Shown piece by piece: positions 62,100-64,000 of a stretch of 64,000 nucleotides of DNA. The stretch is from Acetobacter fabarum (GTDB lineage: Bacteria > Pseudomonadota > Alphaproteobacteria > Acetobacterales > Acetobacteraceae). A program made the translations under genes and the position numbers. The notes under the pieces are model-generated. The model ran no database searches, was not told the origin of the DNA, and saw only the letters and a program-made list of their open reading frames with translations. The stretch is taken from NCBI RefSeq assembly GCF_011516925.1, contig NZ_WOTG01000009.1:1-64000 (forward strand). Reading direction: 5' to 3'. The first letter of the stretch is position 1, and each line of letters opens with the position of its first letter.

Positions 62100-62644
62100 C
62101 CACCAAGCCACCCGCCGAGACGCCCGCACGCACCCGCACGTCCACGGCCACCGCTCGCGGGGGCCGTGCGGCCTCCACCCGTGCAGCCGCAGTCCCCAAA
62201 GCGGCGGCAGCCCCCGGCTCTGTGCGCAAAAAAGCAGCCGCAGCAGGGCCAAAAACCCGCACCAAGCGTGAGGCCATTGCCCCCGATCTGCTCGAACAGT
62301 CCCTTGCGCTGATTACCGCCAGTCTGGAGGATGACAAGGCGGAAGATCTGGTTGTGATCAACCTTGCCGGCCGTGCCTCCTTTGCCGATAAAATGGTGAT
62401 CGCAACCGGTCTGGCCGACCGCCAGATTGCCGCCATGGCCCAGCATATTGAACGCAAGCTGCGTGATATTGGTATCAAGCGCGTGCTGGTTGAAGGGGCT
62501 AATGGGTCCGACTGGGTTTTGCTGGATACGGGCGATATTGTGGTCCACCTGTTCAAGCCCGAAGCGCGTGCGCTCTATGGGCTGGAAAAAATGTGGGGTG
62601 CGGAACTGGATGAAAGCAACGAAGACGGCGTGACCCGTCTGTAA
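62096..62644 (+). CDS. rsfS: Ribosomal silencing factor RsfS
   Basis: The core (APDLLEQSLALITASLEDDKAEDLVVINLAGRASFADKMVIATG ... GANGSDWVLLDTGDIVVHLF) is RsfS, which binds L14 and blocks subunit joining in starvation. The nearest standard start in frame is GTG at 62222 (140 residues), without a ribosome site. The frame continues upstream through a Thr/Ala/Arg-rich tail to 62096, where an ATA codon stands six bases after AGGAGA and overlaps the nadD stop. One base change (ATG to ATA) would explain this. I give the longer form; the true start is open. Confidence 0.85.
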   Translation: MTTKPPAETPARTRTSTATARGGRAASTRAAAVPKAAAAPGSVRKKAAAAGPKTRTKREAIAPDLLEQSLALITASLEDDKAEDLVVINLAGRASFADKMVIATGLADRQIAAMAQHIERKLRDIGIKRVLVEGANGSDWVLLDTGDIVVHLFKPEARALYGLEKMWGAELDESNEDGVTRL

Positions 62645-62697
62645 GTGCTGATGTCTGGTTTACAGGGCATACGATTCTGCCGCCACAGGTGCCGGGT

Positions 62698-63156
62698 ATG
62701 AGGCTTGTGGCGGTAGGGCGCATGAAGGACAAATCCGAGCGTGCGCTGGTGGAGCGGTATCTCAAGCGCCTGCGTCCGGCGCTGGATATTGTGGAACTGC
62801 CGGACGGGCGCGGCAGCCCCGATGAGATCAAACGGCGTGAGGCACAGGCCATTCTGGCCGCCTGCCCCGCACACAGCCATGTTGTGGCGCTGGATGAAGG
62901 TGGGCGCACGTATAGCAGTGTTGCCTTTGCCACCAGCCTTGCCGCATGGCAGGACGCGGGGCGCACGCCCTGCTTTGTTATTGGCGGGGCGGAAGGGCTG
63001 GATAGTTCCGTTCTGCAACGCGCAGATGCCTCCCTGTCTTTTGGCACGCTCACATGGCCGCATATGCTGGTACGGATTATGCTGGTCGAGCAGGTTTACC
63101 GCGCGCAGGCCATTGCTGCGGGCCACCCGTACCACCGGGCGGGCAGACCGGATTAA
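62698..63156 (+). CDS. rlmH: 23S rRNA pseudouridine-1915 N3-methyltransferase
   Basis: A 152-residue SPOUT-family methyltransferase acting on assembled 70S ribosomes: MRLVAVGRMKDKSERALVERYLKRL at the start, ALDEGGRTYSSVAFA, FVIGGAEGLDSSVL (SAM knot), and LVEQVYRAQAIAAGHPYHR at the end. The ATG at 62698 is preferred over a GTG nine bases upstream. Confidence 0.95.
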   Translation: MRLVAVGRMKDKSERALVERYLKRLRPALDIVELPDGRGSPDEIKRREAQAILAACPAHSHVVALDEGGRTYSSVAFATSLAAWQDAGRTPCFVIGGAEGLDSSVLQRADASLSFGTLTWPHMLVRIMLVEQVYRAQAIAAGHPYHRAGRPD

Positions 63157-63239
63157 ACCCAACGCCAAACGGCTATGATCTCGACAAACTTCCGCCACAT
63201 CATGGTAGGCTCAATGGGGTGGAAGGAAGGAGATTCAGC

Positions 63240-63746
63240 ATGATCTTCAAAGCAAAACGTTCAATGGCGCTTCTTATGGGGCTGCTTGTTGCCACAGCAC
63301 CGCTTGCGGCTTACGCCCAGCGCGGCCCAGGTGGGCCGGGCGGTGGTGGTCACGGCGGACCTGGTGGACCGGGTGGCCCGGGCAGAGGGCCTGGCGGTGG
63401 CCATGGTGGTGGTTTTCGGGGCGGGCCGGGTGGCGGCCCAGGCTGGGGTGCAGGCCCACGCGGTGGCCCGCATGGCGGCTCATGGCGGCGGGGAGACCGG
63501 TATGATGGCGGCGGTATTTTTGTAGATAACTGGCGCGGTTACCGTGGCCTGTATGCCCCACCACCGGGTTATCGCTGGATCAGCTACGGCGGTAGCTTTT
63601 TGCTGGCGGCAGTGGCAACGGGCATTATTTCCAATGTCATTGCGGGCAGTGTTTATCCGGCAACGCCCTACCCGGTGGCGACACCTTACCCGGCATACCC
63701 GGTGGTGCCGGCCCCCGTACCTTACCCACCCCCGCCGGGTTACTAG
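63240..63746 (+). CDS. Gly-rich exported protein with RcnB-like C-terminal part
   Basis: A 168-residue protein: a signal peptide (about 1-27), then a Gly/Pro/His/Arg-rich repeat zone (runs of GGPGGPGG and GGHGGG, about 28-85), then a segment NWRGYRGLYAPPPGYRWISYGGSFLLAAVATGII, which resembles the RcnB/YohN fold of periplasmic proteins linked to nickel and cobalt. The tail is Tyr/Pro/Val-rich. A strong ribosome site (GGAAGGAG) precedes the start. The His-containing Gly repeats could bind metal, which is inference. Confidence 0.75.
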   Translation: MIFKAKRSMALLMGLLVATAPLAAYAQRGPGGPGGGGHGGPGGPGGPGRGPGGGHGGGFRGGPGGGPGWGAGPRGGPHGGSWRRGDRYDGGGIFVDNWRGYRGLYAPPPGYRWISYGGSFLLAAVATGIISNVIAGSVYPATPYPVATPYPAYPVVPAPVPYPPPPGY

Positions 63747-63770
63747 GTGGGCTGTGTGGTTCAGTAAAAA

Positions 63771-63798
63771 AGGGGAGCCATACGGCTCCCCTTTTTTT
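63771..63798 (+). terminator. Intrinsic terminator
   Basis: AGGGGAGCC (63771-63779) and GGCTCCCCT (63784-63792) with a 4-nt loop. The A-run before and T-run after make it work in both directions, which suits the convergent gene at the window edge. Confidence 0.9.
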
Positions 63799-63850
63799 GT
63801 ATTCCGTGCTCCCTGCGGGGCGTATGCCGCAGGGAAGAGCGTGCCGGTGT

Positions 63851-64000
63851 TTACTCCGCACAGGGTGGGGTAAAATCGGCATCATCGGTTAATTCAGCCG
63901 AAGGTATGGTCTGGGGCACAACGTTAAGGGGCGTGTGGCTTGCGGCTTTCCAGCCCACAAACAGCAGGGCGGCAAGGGCCGGAATGGCCATAATGGAATA
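63851..64000 (-). CDS. Partial gene at the window edge
   Basis: On the minus strand a frame is open from the window edge to a TAA at 63853-63851, reading MAIPALAALLFVGWKAASHT from an ATG at 63991, then a polar tail ending CAE. It could be a 46-residue small membrane protein or the end of a longer one. The preceding terminator works for this strand too. No family is recognised. Confidence 0.4.
   Translation of the reverse strand, partial: YSIMAIPALAALLFVGWKAASHTPLNVVPQTIPSAELTDDADFTPPCAE

Noticed and set aside
63320-63480. Gly-rich tandem pattern as a possible DNA repeat or CRISPR-like array
   Set aside because: It is the coding repeat of a Gly/Pro-rich protein, with irregular unit length and no spacers.

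Overview
The window looks like a chromosomal segment from an acetic acid bacterium (Acetobacteraceae, Alphaproteobacteria; Acetobacter-like). The reasons are high G+C, an alphaproteobacterial initiator tRNA, squalene-hopene cyclase, a 2-methylcitrate operon with a short-chain fatty-acyl type regulator, and alphaproteobacterial housekeeping blocks (pth-ychF; proA-nadD-rsfS-rlmH). The genus is inference. I see no insertion sequence, phage, integrase or CRISPR array. The accessory character comes from small metabolic and metal-handling modules and from several genes that are fused, decayed or missing a key residue.

Layout. 1-1.75 kb: initiator tRNA, then a frameshifted DUF1176 gene ending in a degenerate copy of the tRNA trailer. 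2.1-6 kb: exbB, an in-frame ExbD-adenine deaminase fusion and an AzgA-type purine permease. 6.1-8.5 kb: threonine-aldolase-like enzyme and a YegD-type Hsp70. 8.6-14.8 kb: choline-sulfate module (choline sulfatase, TonB-dependent receptor, MFS carrier, divergent LysR). 14.85-19.8 kb: sulfur module (serine acetyltransferase, family 2 encapsulin shell, cysteine desulfurase cargo, two YeeE/YedE membrane proteins). 20.1-25 kb: TetR with a perfect operator, squalene-hopene cyclase, and an Rrf2-cupin-SDR group. 25-26.4 kb: fluoride riboswitch, universal stress protein and CrcB. 26.5-28.4 kb: YqjI-like PadR, siderophore-interacting reductase and a small monooxygenase. 28.4-30.7 kb: HD-GYP protein and a globin-coupled diguanylate cyclase. 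31.1-36.9 kb: Fur-boxed PKHD hydroxylase, YceI, a small membrane protein, histidine acid phosphatase, a decayed FecI-FecR-FecA locus and YfdX.

37.0-37.2 kb holds what I consider the best new object. A Fur box overlaps a promoter, followed by about 200 nt with two long stems, a CU-rich anti-Shine-Dalgarno stretch and a strong terminator, with no protein gene to account for it. I read it as an iron-regulated small RNA.

37.2-46 kb: ScfR/RamB-like regulator divergent from prpD-prpC-prpB-acyl-CoA synthetase, then a JEN-like carboxylate carrier; together they take up, activate and oxidise propionate. 45.9-53.3 kb: tandem exported paralogues with a near-identical 3' block, a sugar O-acetyltransferase, DUF1643, an M29 aminopeptidase coupled to an exported protein, and a large Ala-rich protein of unknown role. 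53.4-64 kb: EipB-like envelope protein, aspS, a second threonine-aldolase-like protein lacking the PLP lysine, rplY, pth, ychF, proA, nadD, rsfS, rlmH, an RcnB-like protein and a partial gene at the edge.

Iron recurs across the window: ExbBD, two Fur sites, PiuC, the siderophore reductase, the decayed FecIRA system and the candidate sRNA. Sulfur acquisition and storage (choline sulfate, YeeE/YedE, encapsulin-desulfurase, serine acetyltransferase) is the second theme, and its two clusters sit back to back from 8.6 to 19.8 kb.
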